Counted from the stretch's first letter, positions 8,733 to 17,319 are shown. The stretch: 64,000 bases of DNA from DATARH01 sp963778385 (GCA_963778385.1 CAVZUA010000056.1:248001-312000), one strand, 5' to 3'. Numbers and translations: made by a program. The notes: generated by a model from the sequence alone, not told the origin.

Positions 8733-8960
8733 GTCGTGGCCTGGCGGCGCACCCGCTTCCCGCCCCGCGAGTGCATGGGCGCCTTGAGTAGCGGCGGCGG
8801 CTCCGATCGGTGCAGCTGCAGCGTAGCGCCCGGCCGGGGTCTAACTTCGCAAGAGCCGCCGAGGCGCGGCGCCCGGGGGACCTTGTCGCTGATCAGCTTC
8901 TCACGCAGTGCGGTGATCGCTGCTGACAGCTTCGTCGTCGGTGAGATCGATCGTCGGCAT
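8733..8960 (-). pseudogene. Frameshifted small conserved protein
   Basis: From ATG 8960 the minus strand reads MPTIDLTDDE, then the match continues in a neighbouring frame as AAITALREKLISDKVPRAPR and ends with a PPPLLKAPMHSRGGKRVRR segment. I recall small alphaproteobacterial proteins with this layout (acidic helix, a proline-rich middle, a basic RGG-R tail). The frame change near residue 10 makes it a probable pseudogene. The C-terminal boundary is approximate. Confidence 0.45.
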
Positions 8961-9516
8961 GACGGTACGACCCTGTGGACGCTGGCGATGCCCAAGACGG
9001 CGGAGCCCGTGGTCACTGACCAGTCTCCGCGCCAAGCTGGATCAGCTAGAGCGCCGCTACGTCCGGCTCGCCCTTGTCACGCCAATGTGGGCGACCACGG
9101 CACCGTGGCGGGAGCTGCTCCGGGTTAACCTCGACGCCTGCAGTTCGCCTGTCGCTGTGATCGGGCGCCGCACATCAGCGATGCGATATCTCCTACCTAT
9201 AGCAATTGGCTTGTGGCGGCCCTGCACCTAGGTGGTAATCGCTCATCGCACCAGACCTTCGCCATCCGGGGAGAGGCACCCGGAACCCCACCGCGGCTGA
9301 CGCGTTCTGGTGTGTATAGCCCGAAGCCGCCATCCGGGTGAGGGACGTTCGGTGAAATAGACCGTAGATTTTTGCACCTGCCAAACGCCCGCAACGCGAA
9401 CGTACCGGTACGTTGCGTTCGCGCCACTTCGACATTCGCCGTATTGTCGCATACAGCACGTTAGCAAAGCTCAAGAATAAGCATCTCTGCACTTGTGTCC
9501 GGTTAGGGAGGACGCG
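8961..9516. other. Intergenic region before the MFS gene
   Basis: No supported gene. A plus-strand segment near 9030-9110 reads LRAKLDQLERRYVRLALV without a start. The last 60 bp hold the promoter and the GGGAGG ribosome site of the carrier at 9517. Confidence 0.35.
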
Positions 9517-10914
9517 ATGTTGGAGGCTTTGGAGCGGCAGCAGAAGCTGACGGTAAACCAGTGGAAGATTATTTCCGCGGCAATCCTCGGCGACATGCTG
9601 GATTTCTTCGACTTCTTTCTAATCGGCTATGTGCTGACGTTTATCGTCAAAGAGTGGCACCTGTCGTTTATGGAGTCCGGGGTTATCCTGCTTGCCGCAG
9701 GACTTGGGGCGATTCCCGGTGCTTTCTTTTGGGGCTGGATGGCCGATCGCATCGGCCGGCGCAAAGTTTTTATCGCCACGGCGCTGAATTTTTCGCTGGC
9801 GACGGGAGCGATGGCATTCACGCCCGACCAGTACGGCTGGCTGATCCTCGCGTTTTTTCGCTTCCTGGTTGGCGTCGGCGTTGCCGGGCTTGTCGCAGTC
9901 GATCTGCCGCTGGTGCAAGAGTTTGTGCCATCTTCAAAGCGCGGCTGGATCGGCGGTTTGGTGACATCGACCGTATCCATTGGCGGCGCGCTTGGTGCGG
10001 CGTGCGGCGCCTACCTGGGACCTTTGATTGGGTGGCGCGGACTGTTCCTCGTGGGGTTGCTGCCCGCGTTCTTTACGTTGTTGATCCGCGCATGGGTGCC
10101 AGAGTCGCCACGTTGGCTGCTGCGCCGCGGAAGGCACCAAGAGGCCAGACGCTCGATTGCTTGGGCACTGCAGGTCGACCCCAAGACCATTGAGGTATCA
10201 GCTGAACCACCGGAACTCCAACACACGCCGTGGCGCGAATTGTTCAAATACCCGCGCAGCGTATTGCTGGTCTGCCTTACCGGACTATCACAGACCAGCG
10301 GCGTTGGCCTGGCCCTATGGGCACCGACCCTCTTGTTGCTGCTCCTTCACATCAGTCCTGCTGAAGCCTCCTTTCTGATGATCTGGGTGGGGCTCAGCGC
10401 TTTTGTCGGGCGTCTCGTGTGCGCCTATCTGGCCGATGCGTTGGGACGTCGTGGCTCAGGATTTTTCGCCTGCATCGGCGGGGTGCTGACCCTGGTCGGC
10501 GCCGGGTACTTCTCAAATGTGATGATCGGTACGGTATCGGTGTTCTGGCTGATGTTGTTGGCGCACTCGTTCTTCGGCGGAGGCTCTTACTCGATCATCG
10601 CACCGTATATGGCCGAGGTCTGGCCCTCCGGGTTACGGGCGAGCGGCATGGGGCTCGGCTATGGGGTTGGCAACCTCGGTAAAATAATCAGCCCGCTAGG
10701 CTTAGCGCTGATCGTCGGCGGTACGGATTTTTTGAAGCCGGCGGCGAGTGTCAGCGCCATTTTGCCGGCTATGTTTTTCCTGGCGTTTTGGGCTGCCTTA
10801 GCGGCGTTGGCTTTCGTCATCCTCGGCATCGAGACCAAGGGGCGCTCAATCGAGGATATCGACGCTTCACTGGTGCAACCAACGTCGGCCAAAGTGGGCG
10901 CACGCTCAATCTGA
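9517..10914 (+). CDS. MFS transporter, sugar/aromatic-acid porter type
   Basis: A 465-residue inner-membrane major facilitator with 12 predicted spans. Family signatures are visible: DMLDFFDFFLIGY in helix 1, GWMADRIGRRKVF between helices 2 and 3, RFLVGVGVAG, the post-helix-6 PESPRWLLRRGRH motif, and ADALGRRGSGFF in the second half. PESPRWL and the RGR tail fit the SP/AAHS branches that import sugars, aromatic acids or niacin; the substrate cannot be named. ATG 9517 was chosen for its GGGAGG site. No enzyme genes adjoin it. Confidence 0.88.
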   Translation: MLEALERQQKLTVNQWKIISAAILGDMLDFFDFFLIGYVLTFIVKEWHLSFMESGVILLAAGLGAIPGAFFWGWMADRIGRRKVFIATALNFSLATGAMAFTPDQYGWLILAFFRFLVGVGVAGLVAVDLPLVQEFVPSSKRGWIGGLVTSTVSIGGALGAACGAYLGPLIGWRGLFLVGLLPAFFTLLIRAWVPESPRWLLRRGRHQEARRSIAWALQVDPKTIEVSAEPPELQHTPWRELFKYPRSVLLVCLTGLSQTSGVGLALWAPTLLLLLLHISPAEASFLMIWVGLSAFVGRLVCAYLADALGRRGSGFFACIGGVLTLVGAGYFSNVMIGTVSVFWLMLLAHSFFGGGSYSIIAPYMAEVWPSGLRASGMGLGYGVGNLGKIISPLGLALIVGGTDFLKPAASVSAILPAMFFLAFWAALAALAFVILGIETKGRSIEDIDASLVQPTSAKVGARSI

Positions 10915-11341
10915 GCGACCCGCGACTGTCTCAAGCAATGAGAACGCCGATAGCAGCAGTGAAGGACGCGCCTCAGTCGCGACCCCAGACGCATTCGAAT
11001 GGCGGTCGCGTTCGCCGAACGGGATCTTTCGGCGCCGAACCGCCGCCACCTGGTGCACGATATTCGGCGGCTCGTACCCCACTGCGCGCCAGACGACGGC
11101 GGCTTATTTCGCGACAGCCGACCTTCGCCGGCGGATGTATCATCCGTCCTCGATCGCGGTTTGCGCCGAGCTGGGCTCGCGTAAGCTGAGCAAGCGCATC
11201 GAGTTCGGCGGCCGACAGCCTTCGGGGCGTTCAATCCAAGACCAAACCGTGGCATTGCGGGAACGTTCACTTTCTGTTGAACGGGGGAAGTGGAGGTCGC
11301 GTGCAATGCGCTAAGCTTTGGAAAATTGCAGGGGCAAACCA
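10915..11341. other. Intergenic region before mucR copy 2
   Basis: No protein-like frame. Near 11268-11290 there is a short imperfect inverted repeat (GTTCAC...GTTGAAC) that could be part of the promoter or operator of the downstream mucR. MucR proteins are known to autoregulate, but nothing in the sequence proves it here. Confidence 0.3.
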
Positions 11342-11728
11342 ATGAAGGAAGGGGTTGCGGAGATCGTCGCCGCATATGTGGGCCATAACACGATCGCGCC
11401 CGATCAGTTGCCCGCCCTGATCACAACGGTCAGCCACGCTTTCGCCAGCCTCGGCCAAGCACCGGCCATGGCTCCCGTGTCGCTGGTCCCTGCCGTGCCG
11501 ATCCGCCGTTCCGTCGGCGCCAACGACATCACTTGCCTGGAGTGCGGCTACAAGGGCCAGATGCTCAAGCGGCATCTGACGACCGCGCACGGCCTGAGCG
11601 ACGACGAATATCGGACCCGATGGAGCCTTGGGGCCGATTACCCGTTGGTGGCGAAGAACTATGCGGCCCGGCGATCCGAGATTGCGAGGTCGTTGGGGTT
11701 GGGCCGGAAGGATCGGACTACGCGATAG
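11342..11728 (+). CDS. MucR/Ros family zinc-finger transcriptional regulator (copy 2)
   Basis: A 128-residue MucR/Ros homologue with the finger CLECGYKGQMLKRHLTTAH, then LSDDEYRTRWSLGADYPLV and NYAARRSEIARSLGLGRK, the complete family signature including the basic tail. It is closer to canonical MucR than copy 1, which carries a shorter, diverged tail. The ATG at 11342 follows GCAGGGGC. No partner genes. Confidence 0.93.
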   Translation: MKEGVAEIVAAYVGHNTIAPDQLPALITTVSHAFASLGQAPAMAPVSLVPAVPIRRSVGANDITCLECGYKGQMLKRHLTTAHGLSDDEYRTRWSLGADYPLVAKNYAARRSEIARSLGLGRKDRTTR

Positions 11729-11797
11729 GTTACTCGACGCAGGAAGGCGAAAACGCCCCAGACCCGGCTTCGATCAGGGGCGATACTTGTGCGATTT

Positions 11798-11992
11798 TCA
11801 TTCTGGTCTCGACTTCGCGTTCAACACGCGCGATCGACGACCTTGTTCGAACCACGCTCGTCCCTCGTTGGCTGGCTTCGATCGGAAGAGCGCTTCCGCT
11901 GCGCCTCGTGCCGCGGCTGCTCTTCTATCATCGGTACTCGGGTAAGGCTTGGCGAGTATCGCTGGGGTCTCTCGCTTTCGCAGCACGTTCAT
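11798..11992 (-). CDS. Small hypothetical protein
   Basis: A 64-residue frame starting MNVLRKRETPAILAKPYP, followed by RRAAAARGAAEALFRSKP and a basic tail. The AAAxGAAEALF-KP pattern resembles short alphaproteobacterial proteins of unknown role that I recall only loosely. The internal ATG at 11992 was preferred over the longer frame. Convergent with mucR copy 2. Confidence 0.4.
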   Translation of the reverse strand: MNVLRKRETPAILAKPYPSTDDRRAAAARGAAEALFRSKPANEGRAWFEQGRRSRVLNAKSRPE

Positions 11993-12705
11993 TGGTGCCT
12001 CGCATCCCTGACGCTTGGTTGGAATGGCGCTGCACCCCTGTAAGATCCTGCCGGGCGCCGCGCCGATATCGTGGAAGTTCGAAGGTCTCAAACAGTCAAC
12101 CGCGGACGCTGGTGGGCACCTTTACACTACGTGAAACATCCAAAGAACGAGCACGACCGACAATGGCACACCCAGGAGCCAGAGTAATATAGGCATGACT
12201 CTCACCTAATAATGCTGCAGTTATTGAACGAACAACACGATCGACATGAGAGTTCGTGTAAAGCTGCAATATTTTTTAACTGTCTCGTTACGAGTAAATG
12301 ATTTTGATACAAATCTCTGCGCCGCTTTGAAGTGCGCGTTGGCGGCGACCAGCCGCGTTTCGGTCCTAGGCACTTGACCCGGGTGATCGACCATCGGCGC
12401 ATCTGCCAACATTCACCGCATTCGCGCTTCGTCGCGTCCGCCGGCGACGCGACCAGGTTCGCGCTATGCCCAGTGTGCGACGGCGGCGATCGTGCTGTTT
12501 GTGACCGGCCATGCCGTACGACGCGGTGTGCACCGACGCGTGCACCGCGACCAACACGCCTGGGGTTCGCGGCCGCACTGCTGAGGCTCATCACCGATAT
12601 GGTTTATCGCCACGGCGCCCAGGATGCCACAGCGGCCGGAGCCCGCTCGCCGTGTTCATCGCGGCGTGATCAAACGCCGCTGGTGGACCGCGGTGGACCG
12701 ATCGA
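11993..12705. other. Intergenic region without supported genes
   Basis: About 700 bp downstream of the AraC-type regulator gene. Frames on both strands are shadows with Arg/Pro-rich composition. The stretch 12190-12320 is distinctly AT-rich compared with the rest of the window. No repeat or tRNA found. Confidence 0.4.
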
Positions 12706-13776
12706 TCAGGCGGAACCGGGTAATTCGCCAACGGCGGGTGGTCGCTTTCTCGCTCCCCTCGGCGACGTTCCAAACCAACGTTGGAAGGCGTGGTTGAACG
12801 CGCCGGACTCCGAATATCCGAGCAGCCAGGCAATCTGCTTTAGCGAGGCGTGGTCATCTTCGAGGTAACGAAGAGCCAGGCGGTTCCGAAGACGGTCGAG
12901 AACTTTGGCAAAGCTCGTACCCTCCTCGGCGAGGCGTCGCCTTAATGACCGCACGCTCATGCCGAGCTGCTCGGCGACGGCTTCCGCCTGCACCCTACCG
13001 CTCGGCAGCGCGCTGTGGAGTCGATCTTCCACCAAGCTGCGTAATCCAGTCTCCGTACGCCTCTCGGAAAGCAAAGCGTCGGCATGCACTTCCAGGATGC
13101 GCAACAGGTGGCTGTCGTCAGAGACGATCGGCAGTTCCATGACGCGTTGCGGTAGCACCCAGCTGTTCGTCCCCTGCATGAACTCGACCGGGCATCGCAG
13201 AATGCGATGTATCTCTCTCAATTCCGAGTTCCGCGCGTGTGCAAAAGTCATACGCAGCGGGGCGAAGTCGCGGTTAGTCAGTTTGCGCAGCACTCGAATG
13301 AATGCCAACGCGATGAGTTCGGAGTGTTGTCGGCGAGGGTCGCGGGCTTCGAGCACATGGTGAAAGGTTAGAACAGTCTCCTCGCCTTGCCTCGAAATCT
13401 CTAGCCGAATTTCTTCGTTTGTTGTCGCCGCATATTGCACCACGTGCGCGAGTGCATTGGCGACCGTTGCCGATGCGGCCGCGAGATAAAACAGGATACC
13501 GATATCGCGCATATCCAGCTCTGCGGCGACGTGTAGCCCGAGCAGCGAGTCGTTTGTCTCAGAAGCGGCGAGTTCGAGGAACCGATGCTGGGACACAACC
13601 GAAATGCCCCCCGGATCTTCGGCCAATTGAGCGCGCGAAAGCCCGGCTGCCGACAACAATGGCTCGGCATCGACGCTGTTCCTCTCTAGGTAGCGCAGCG
13701 TCTCACGAGCGGCGATACCGCGGGTCCATAAGAATGGAAGCTGCTGGATGTCGCTTTTGGGGCCGCTCATGACCAT
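12706..13776 (-). CDS. AraC family transcriptional regulator
   Basis: 356 residues. An N-terminal arabinose-binding-type domain (about 30-215; begins RGIAARETLRYLERNSVD) is followed by an AraC double helix-turn-helix (about 255-345) with RVQAEAVAEQLGMSVRSLRR and the second helix signature SLKQIAWLLGYSESGAFNHA, FQRWFGTSPRGARK. This is the OruR/ToxT-like subgroup, often regulating an adjacent catabolic or transport gene, but its 3' side here is a long gene-poor stretch. Start at 13776 or 13770 (two ATGs in frame). It faces away from the ctrA-like gene, sharing a roughly 130-bp upstream region. Confidence 0.92.
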   Translation of the reverse strand: MVMSGPKSDIQQLPFLWTRGIAARETLRYLERNSVDAEPLLSAAGLSRAQLAEDPGGISVVSQHRFLELAASETNDSLLGLHVAAELDMRDIGILFYLAAASATVANALAHVVQYAATTNEEIRLEISRQGEETVLTFHHVLEARDPRRQHSELIALAFIRVLRKLTNRDFAPLRMTFAHARNSELREIHRILRCPVEFMQGTNSWVLPQRVMELPIVSDDSHLLRILEVHADALLSERRTETGLRSLVEDRLHSALPSGRVQAEAVAEQLGMSVRSLRRRLAEEGTSFAKVLDRLRNRLALRYLEDDHASLKQIAWLLGYSESGAFNHAFQRWFGTSPRGARKRPPAVGELPGSA

Positions 13777-13909
13777 GACCTGGTGAGAGCGCGTATTATC
13801 AATTTTCTGGCCGGAATTATCAAGTCAACGCGCTCCGAAACGTCAATATCTCCACCAACCGGGCAGCCACAAGGACTACAGCGGGCTCGCCCCACGCGGA
13901 GGTATGGTG

Positions 13910-14614
13910 ATGCGGGCTCTACTCGTTGAAGACGATGCCGCGATGGCTGCGAGCATCGAGTTGATGCTGCGCAAGGCAAATGTCATCTGCGACACCACCG
14001 ATCTCGGCGAAGACGGCCTGGAGATCGGCAAGCTCTACGATTACGACATCATCCTCCTCGATCTGATGCTGCCGGACATCGACGGCTACGAGGTGCTGCG
14101 CCGGCTGCGTGCCGCCCGGGTGCGCACCCCGATCCTGATCCTCTCCGGCCTCGCCGAGATGGACGCGAAGATCAAGGGGCTGGGTTTCGGCGCCGACGAC
14201 TTCCTGGTCAAACCATTCGACCGGCTCGAACTGATCGCCCGCATTCAGGCGATCGTTCGCCGCTCGAAAGGCCATTCGGAATCGACGATCCGCACCGGCA
14301 AGATAGTGGTGAAGCTCGACAGCCGCGTCGTTAGCGTCGACCAGAACCCGCTGCACTTGACGGCAAAGGAATACGCGATCCTCGAACTGCTGAGCCTGCG
14401 CAAGGGGACGACGCTCACCAAGGAGATGATCCTTAACGATCTCTATGGCGGGATGGACGAGCCGGAGTTGAAGATCATCGATGTCTTCGTCTGCAAGCTG
14501 CGCAAGAAGCTCGCCGAGGCCACCGGCGGCGAGCACTACATCGAGACGGTGTGGGGTCGCGGCTATGTCGTGCGCGATCCGGTAGAGGCGGCACCCGAGC
14601 TACGCCGGGCGTGA
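13910..14614 (+). CDS. ctrA: CtrA-type OmpR-family response regulator
   Basis: 234 residues. The receiver domain has acidic residues E8/D9 (VEDDAAM), the phosphoacceptor Asp51 in IILLDLMLPDIDGY and a lysine in LVKPFDRLEL. The C-terminal winged helix matches CtrA almost exactly: LLSLRKGTTLTKEM and NDLYGGMDEPELKIIDVF, then CKLRKKL and ETVWGRGYV. CtrA is the cell-cycle master regulator of alphaproteobacteria. The loop between domains (IRTGKIVVKLDSRVVSVDQ) is less conserved, and no cckA/chpT or essential genes adjoin, so it may be an accessory paralogue. The ATG at 13910 is 7 nt from GGAGG. The stop lies in the target duplication of an IS. Confidence 0.85.
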   Translation: MRALLVEDDAAMAASIELMLRKANVICDTTDLGEDGLEIGKLYDYDIILLDLMLPDIDGYEVLRRLRAARVRTPILILSGLAEMDAKIKGLGFGADDFLVKPFDRLELIARIQAIVRRSKGHSESTIRTGKIVVKLDSRVVSVDQNPLHLTAKEYAILELLSLRKGTTLTKEMILNDLYGGMDEPELKIIDVFVCKLRKKLAEATGGEHYIETVWGRGYVVRDPVEAAPELRRA

Positions 14615-14615
14615 C
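14612..14615. repeat. Target-site duplication TGAC, left copy
   Basis: TGAC lies immediately before the left IS end, and an identical TGAC follows the right end (15896-15899). Four-base duplications are the norm for the IS407 group of IS3. The left copy contains the stop codon of the ctrA-like gene. Confidence 0.8.
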
Positions 14616-14677
14616 TGATCGTCCCCCCTCGAAGTGGTCCACGGTGAGCTATGTTTTTGCTCTCGAGGAGGACCGCG

Positions 14678-14956
14678 ATGCCGAGGAAGATTTACAAGCC
14701 GGAAGAGATCGTCGCCAAGTTGCGGCAGGTTGATGTGCTGACGTCGCAAGGGAAGAGCGCGGCCGAGGCGATCCGTTCGATCGGTGTGAGCGAGGTGACG
14801 TATTACCGCTGGCGCCAGGAGTTTGGCGGGCTGAAGAGCGACCAGGTAAAGCGCCTGCGGGACCTTGAAGCGGAGAACACGCGGCTTCGTCGGGCGGTGT
14901 CGGACCTGACGCTAGACAAGCTGATCCTGCAGGAGGCGGCACGGGGAAACTACTAA
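14678..14956 (+). CDS. IS3-type transposase OrfA
   Basis: 92-residue helix-turn-helix protein: MPRKIYKPEEIVAKLRQVDV opening, the HTH GKSAAEAIRSIGVSEVTYYR followed by WRQEFGG, and a leucine-zipper-like tail (LRDLEAENTRLRRAVSDL) that ends LILQEAARGNY. GAGGAGGACC precedes ATG 14678. In IS3 elements OrfA binds the ends and joins OrfB by ribosomal frameshifting to form the full transposase. Confidence 0.93.
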   Translation: MPRKIYKPEEIVAKLRQVDVLTSQGKSAAEAIRSIGVSEVTYYRWRQEFGGLKSDQVKRLRDLEAENTRLRRAVSDLTLDKLILQEAARGNY

Positions 14957-15000
14957 GCCCCGCGCGTCGCCGCGCCTGCATCGAGCATGTACGAGGAGCA

Positions 15001-15861
15001 TTGCTGATTTCCGAGCGTCGGGCCTGTACGGCGCTCGGTCAGCACCGCTCGACGCAGCGCAAGATCCCGCGGGGCCGTGACGACGAAGAGCGATTGACCG
15101 CCGATATCGTCGAGCTCGCTCGGCAGTATGGTCGCTACGGCTATCGCAAGATCGCCGAGTTTCTGCGCCGGGCCGGCTGGCTGGTCAACGACAAGCGGGT
15201 CGAGCGGATCTGGCGACGCGAGGGGCTGAAGGTCCCTGCCCGGCAGCCGAGGCGCGCTCGCCTCTGGCTGTCGGACGGATCGTGCATCCGGCTGCGCGCC
15301 GAGCGCCCCAACCACGTCTGGTCCTACGACTTTGTCGAGGAGCGCACCCATGACCGGCGCAAGCTCCGCCTGCTCAACATCATCGACGAGTTCACCCACG
15401 AGTGCCTGGCCATCCGGGTGTCGCGCCGGCTCAGGTCGACCGACGTCATCGATCTGCTCTCGGACCTGTTCATCCTGCGCGGCGTACCCGGGCACATTCG
15501 TTCCGACAACGGCCCCGAGTTTGTCGCCAAGGCGGTGCAGGAGTGGATCGGCGCCGTCGGGGCAAAGACCGCCTACATCACCCCCGGCAGCCCCTGGGAA
15601 AACGGGTTCATCGAAAGTTTTAACGCGCGCCTGCGCGACGAGCTGCTCGACGGCGAGATCTTCTACACGCTGCGCGAGGCGCAGATCGTCATCGAAAGCT
15701 GGCGGCGGCACTACAACGCTATCCGGCCGCACGCCTCGATCGGCTACAAGGCTCCCGCTCCGGAGGTGTTCGTGCCAGCTCTCGCCGCATGGCCGTCTGC
15801 GCAACCCCGACCAGCTCCGCCGGCCATGCTCTCGCTGGTGCCAAGACCAACCCTAAACTAA
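15001..15861 (+). CDS. IS3-type transposase OrfB (DDE integrase)
   Basis: Catalytic half with an rve domain: first Asp in HVWSYDFVEERTHD, second in IRSDNGPEFVAK, Glu in WENGFIESFNARLRDELL. The frame is open upstream to about 14941 and lies in -1 relative to OrfA, so expression is probably by frameshift near the end of orfA. TTG 15001 is the first start-like codon. It ends LSLVPRPTLN. The element appears intact and potentially active. Confidence 0.92.
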   Translation: MLISERRACTALGQHRSTQRKIPRGRDDEERLTADIVELARQYGRYGYRKIAEFLRRAGWLVNDKRVERIWRREGLKVPARQPRRARLWLSDGSCIRLRAERPNHVWSYDFVEERTHDRRKLRLLNIIDEFTHECLAIRVSRRLRSTDVIDLLSDLFILRGVPGHIRSDNGPEFVAKAVQEWIGAVGAKTAYITPGSPWENGFIESFNARLRDELLDGEIFYTLREAQIVIESWRRHYNAIRPHASIGYKAPAPEVFVPALAAWPSAQPRPAPPAMLSLVPRPTLN

Positions 15862-15895
15862 CATTCCATCCGGACCACCAAACGGGGGCCGGTCA

Positions 15896-16198
15896 TGACC
15901 ACCAAACCACTTTGATGCCGTATCGACCCGCCGAAGAAGTCCTCGACCAATGAGCAAAGAACCTAATCTCCTCCGTACGGCAGAGCTGTGCAGACAGCTG
16001 CCCGAAGCGATCGCTGACCGTCGCCGGTGTGATATCCCGGCCACGCGCCACGCCTCTAACGAAGGCGGCGTAAGACTGGTCGACCCGCTGTTGCATGTTG
16101 GCCGCGGCGTCTTGGCTCAACGGCTGGGAAGACGGCGCTTCCAGCTTGTATTTGCCGGCCTTGATGATGGTCTCTTTGACCCCGGCCCTGCGGCCAAC
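15896..16198 (-). pseudogene. Fragment of an S49/SppA-type phage head protease
   Basis: The minus strand reads GVKETIIKAGKYKLEAPSSQ and then QDAAANMQQRVDQSYAAFVR, GVARGRDITPATVSDRFGQ. These segments match the C-terminal half of S49 (SppA/phage prohead protease) enzymes: strand with AGKYK-E, then the Q-RVD-Y-FV-VARGR helix. The serine-lysine catalytic part is missing upstream. The frame runs into the IS3 end, where it stops. Confidence 0.6.
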
Positions 16199-16278
16199 GT
16201 GTCGAGCTCAGACTCGCTCATCGGTGGAAATAGCGCCGCCAAGGGATGTAACGGCAACGAAAAGACATCAGGCTTCAT
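16190..16278 (-). pseudogene. N-terminal fragment of a ParB-like protein
   Basis: Starts MKPDVFSLPLHPLAALFP followed by MSESELDTLAAG, the opening of ParB/sulfiredoxin-like nuclease domains (HPLA-LFP-MS--EL--LA-DI). After about 30 codons the frame changes into the S49 fragment. Its ATG overlaps the stop of the upstream XRE-like frame (ATGA), so the two were once an operon. Confidence 0.5.
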
Positions 16279-16631
16279 TGACTTGTTCCCTCCAAGTAAG
16301 TGACAGCCCAATCACGCCGCCCTTGGCACCGGCACTCCTCCAGAGCGTCAAACGCGCCCTCCGAGCGAGGAGCATCCGCGCCGTCGATCGCGTGCGCTCT
16401 TGTCGCTTCGATGTCGAGGAGCCCCGGCAACACAAGACCGATCATCGCGGCGCGTCTCAGCGCACCCGCACAGGTGACGTCGATGAGGTCCCGCAGCTTT
16501 GCCGCGGTGATGACGTCCAGGCGCGAATGGCCCGCCTCCCAGTTCGCCAGGCGCTGGCTTGACACGCCGGCAAGCGCCGCGTAGTGCTCACCGCGCCAGA
16601 GCGCGGGTGCGCGCGTCGCACACGCTGGGGG
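16275..16631 (-). pseudogene. XRE-type helix-turn-helix protein, 5' truncated
   Basis: The frame encodes YAALAGVSSQRLANWEAGHS followed by DVITAAKLRDLIDV, the second half of a Cro/C1-type HTH (recognition helix SSQRLANWEAG). No ATG or good start lies between the upstream TAA (16632) and this region; only GTG at 16565, inside the HTH. The C-terminal 50 residues are unremarkable and end YLEGTSQ. Probably a prophage or plasmid regulator remnant. Confidence 0.5.
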
Positions 16632-16701
16632 TTATAGGGGGTGTGACCGACGCGGGGGTGCGACGTATGTGGGACGCATGTGCGACGGTGGTGCGACGCG
16701 C

Positions 16702-16860
16702 TCATACGGGAGCCAATCTGGTTCGGGGCTCTGACGGGCGACCGTACTTCTCTATCCTGACTTGTCCGGCCTTCAGGAGTCGCTGCATTGCCGCCGTGAC
16801 AGTTATCCGGCGGGTCACCCAGCATCGCGTCCCTTCCAAGTATTTCGCCCAGAACGACGC
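16702..16860 (-). pseudogene. C-terminal winged-helix fragment of a replication-type protein
   Basis: The minus strand reads WVTRRITVTAAMQRLLKAGQ then VRIEKYGRPSEPRTRLAPV before TGA. This tail (short helix, wing with E-YG-PS-PR-RL) resembles the end of RepA/AAA primase-type proteins of phages and plasmids. No start; upstream frame is broken. Assignment is by pattern only. Confidence 0.35.
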
Positions 16861-16937
16861 CGGGGTAAGTGGCGGGGTGAGCGTTGTTCACGTGATTGGC
16901 AGAAATGCTTGGATTTCAGCGATTTTCCGAGGTTGGA

Positions 16938-16958
16938 TGGCCGGGCTTGACCCGGCCA
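16938..16958. repeat. Short palindrome TGGCCGGG-N5-CCCGGCCA
   Basis: A perfect 8-bp stem around loop CTTGA. Palindromes of the form GGCCGGGcttgaCCCGGCC are frequent between genes in Rhizobiales and Rhodospirillales genomes. Role unknown; could fold in RNA. Confidence 0.7.
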
Positions 16959-17174
16959 GTGGTCGGAAGCAGCCTGGGGTCAATTGGCGCAATTGAGTGG
17001 GTTTCAACGAGGCCAAGTTTGGGCATCGTTGATCGGATCACTGCACCCTTGGTGTCGTATCCCCTTGCGTTTAGTGGATGGGAATATGGATAAAATACGA
17101 ATCCTATCTGAAATCCGCAGAAAAGTTCATACCCCGATAAAGCCGATTTTCATCGCACCCTCTCCACTTCCAGA

Positions 17175-17319
17175 TGTCATTCCGGGGCAGCGCGCGAAGC
17201 GCTGAACCCGGAACCCATGAACACGGACTTTGCAGGAAAGAGCGCGCTTCGAGCGCTACCGGGCAAGGGCCCGTGTTCATGGGTTCCGGGTTCGCCACTT
17301 CGTGGCGCCCCGGAATGAC
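17175..17319. repeat. Large palindromic intergenic repeat (REP/MITE-like)
   Basis: The left arm starts GTCATTCCGGGGC and includes GAACCCGGAACCCATGAACA; the right arm is its reverse complement, CGTGTTCATGGGTTCCGGG to GCCCCGGAATGAC, around a 44-bp centre. Each arm has its own small hairpin (AGCGCGCGAAGCGCT and CGCCACTTCGTGGCG). I recall this GTCATTCCGGGGC...GAACCCGGAA element from Bradyrhizobium-type genomes. It sits 10 bp from the end of the amidohydrolase gene and may act as a transcript stabiliser or terminator. Confidence 0.85.

Larger units (their letters stand above)
14616..15895 (+). mobile_element. IS3 family element, IS407-like group
   Basis: About 1280 bp bounded by imperfect inverted repeats: left TGATCGTCCCCCC..GTGGTCC, and right, read inward, TGACCGGCCCCCG..GTGGTCC. 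It carries orfA and orfB in consecutive frames and has intact DDE residues. The TGAC duplication shows it arrived by transposition and has not been rearranged since. No other copy lies in the window. Confidence 0.85.

Noticed and set aside
14941..15001. Classical A6G frameshift site in the IS3 element
   Set aside because: Only short A runs (GGGGAAAC) occur; frameshifting is inferred from frame layout, not from a clear slippery heptamer.
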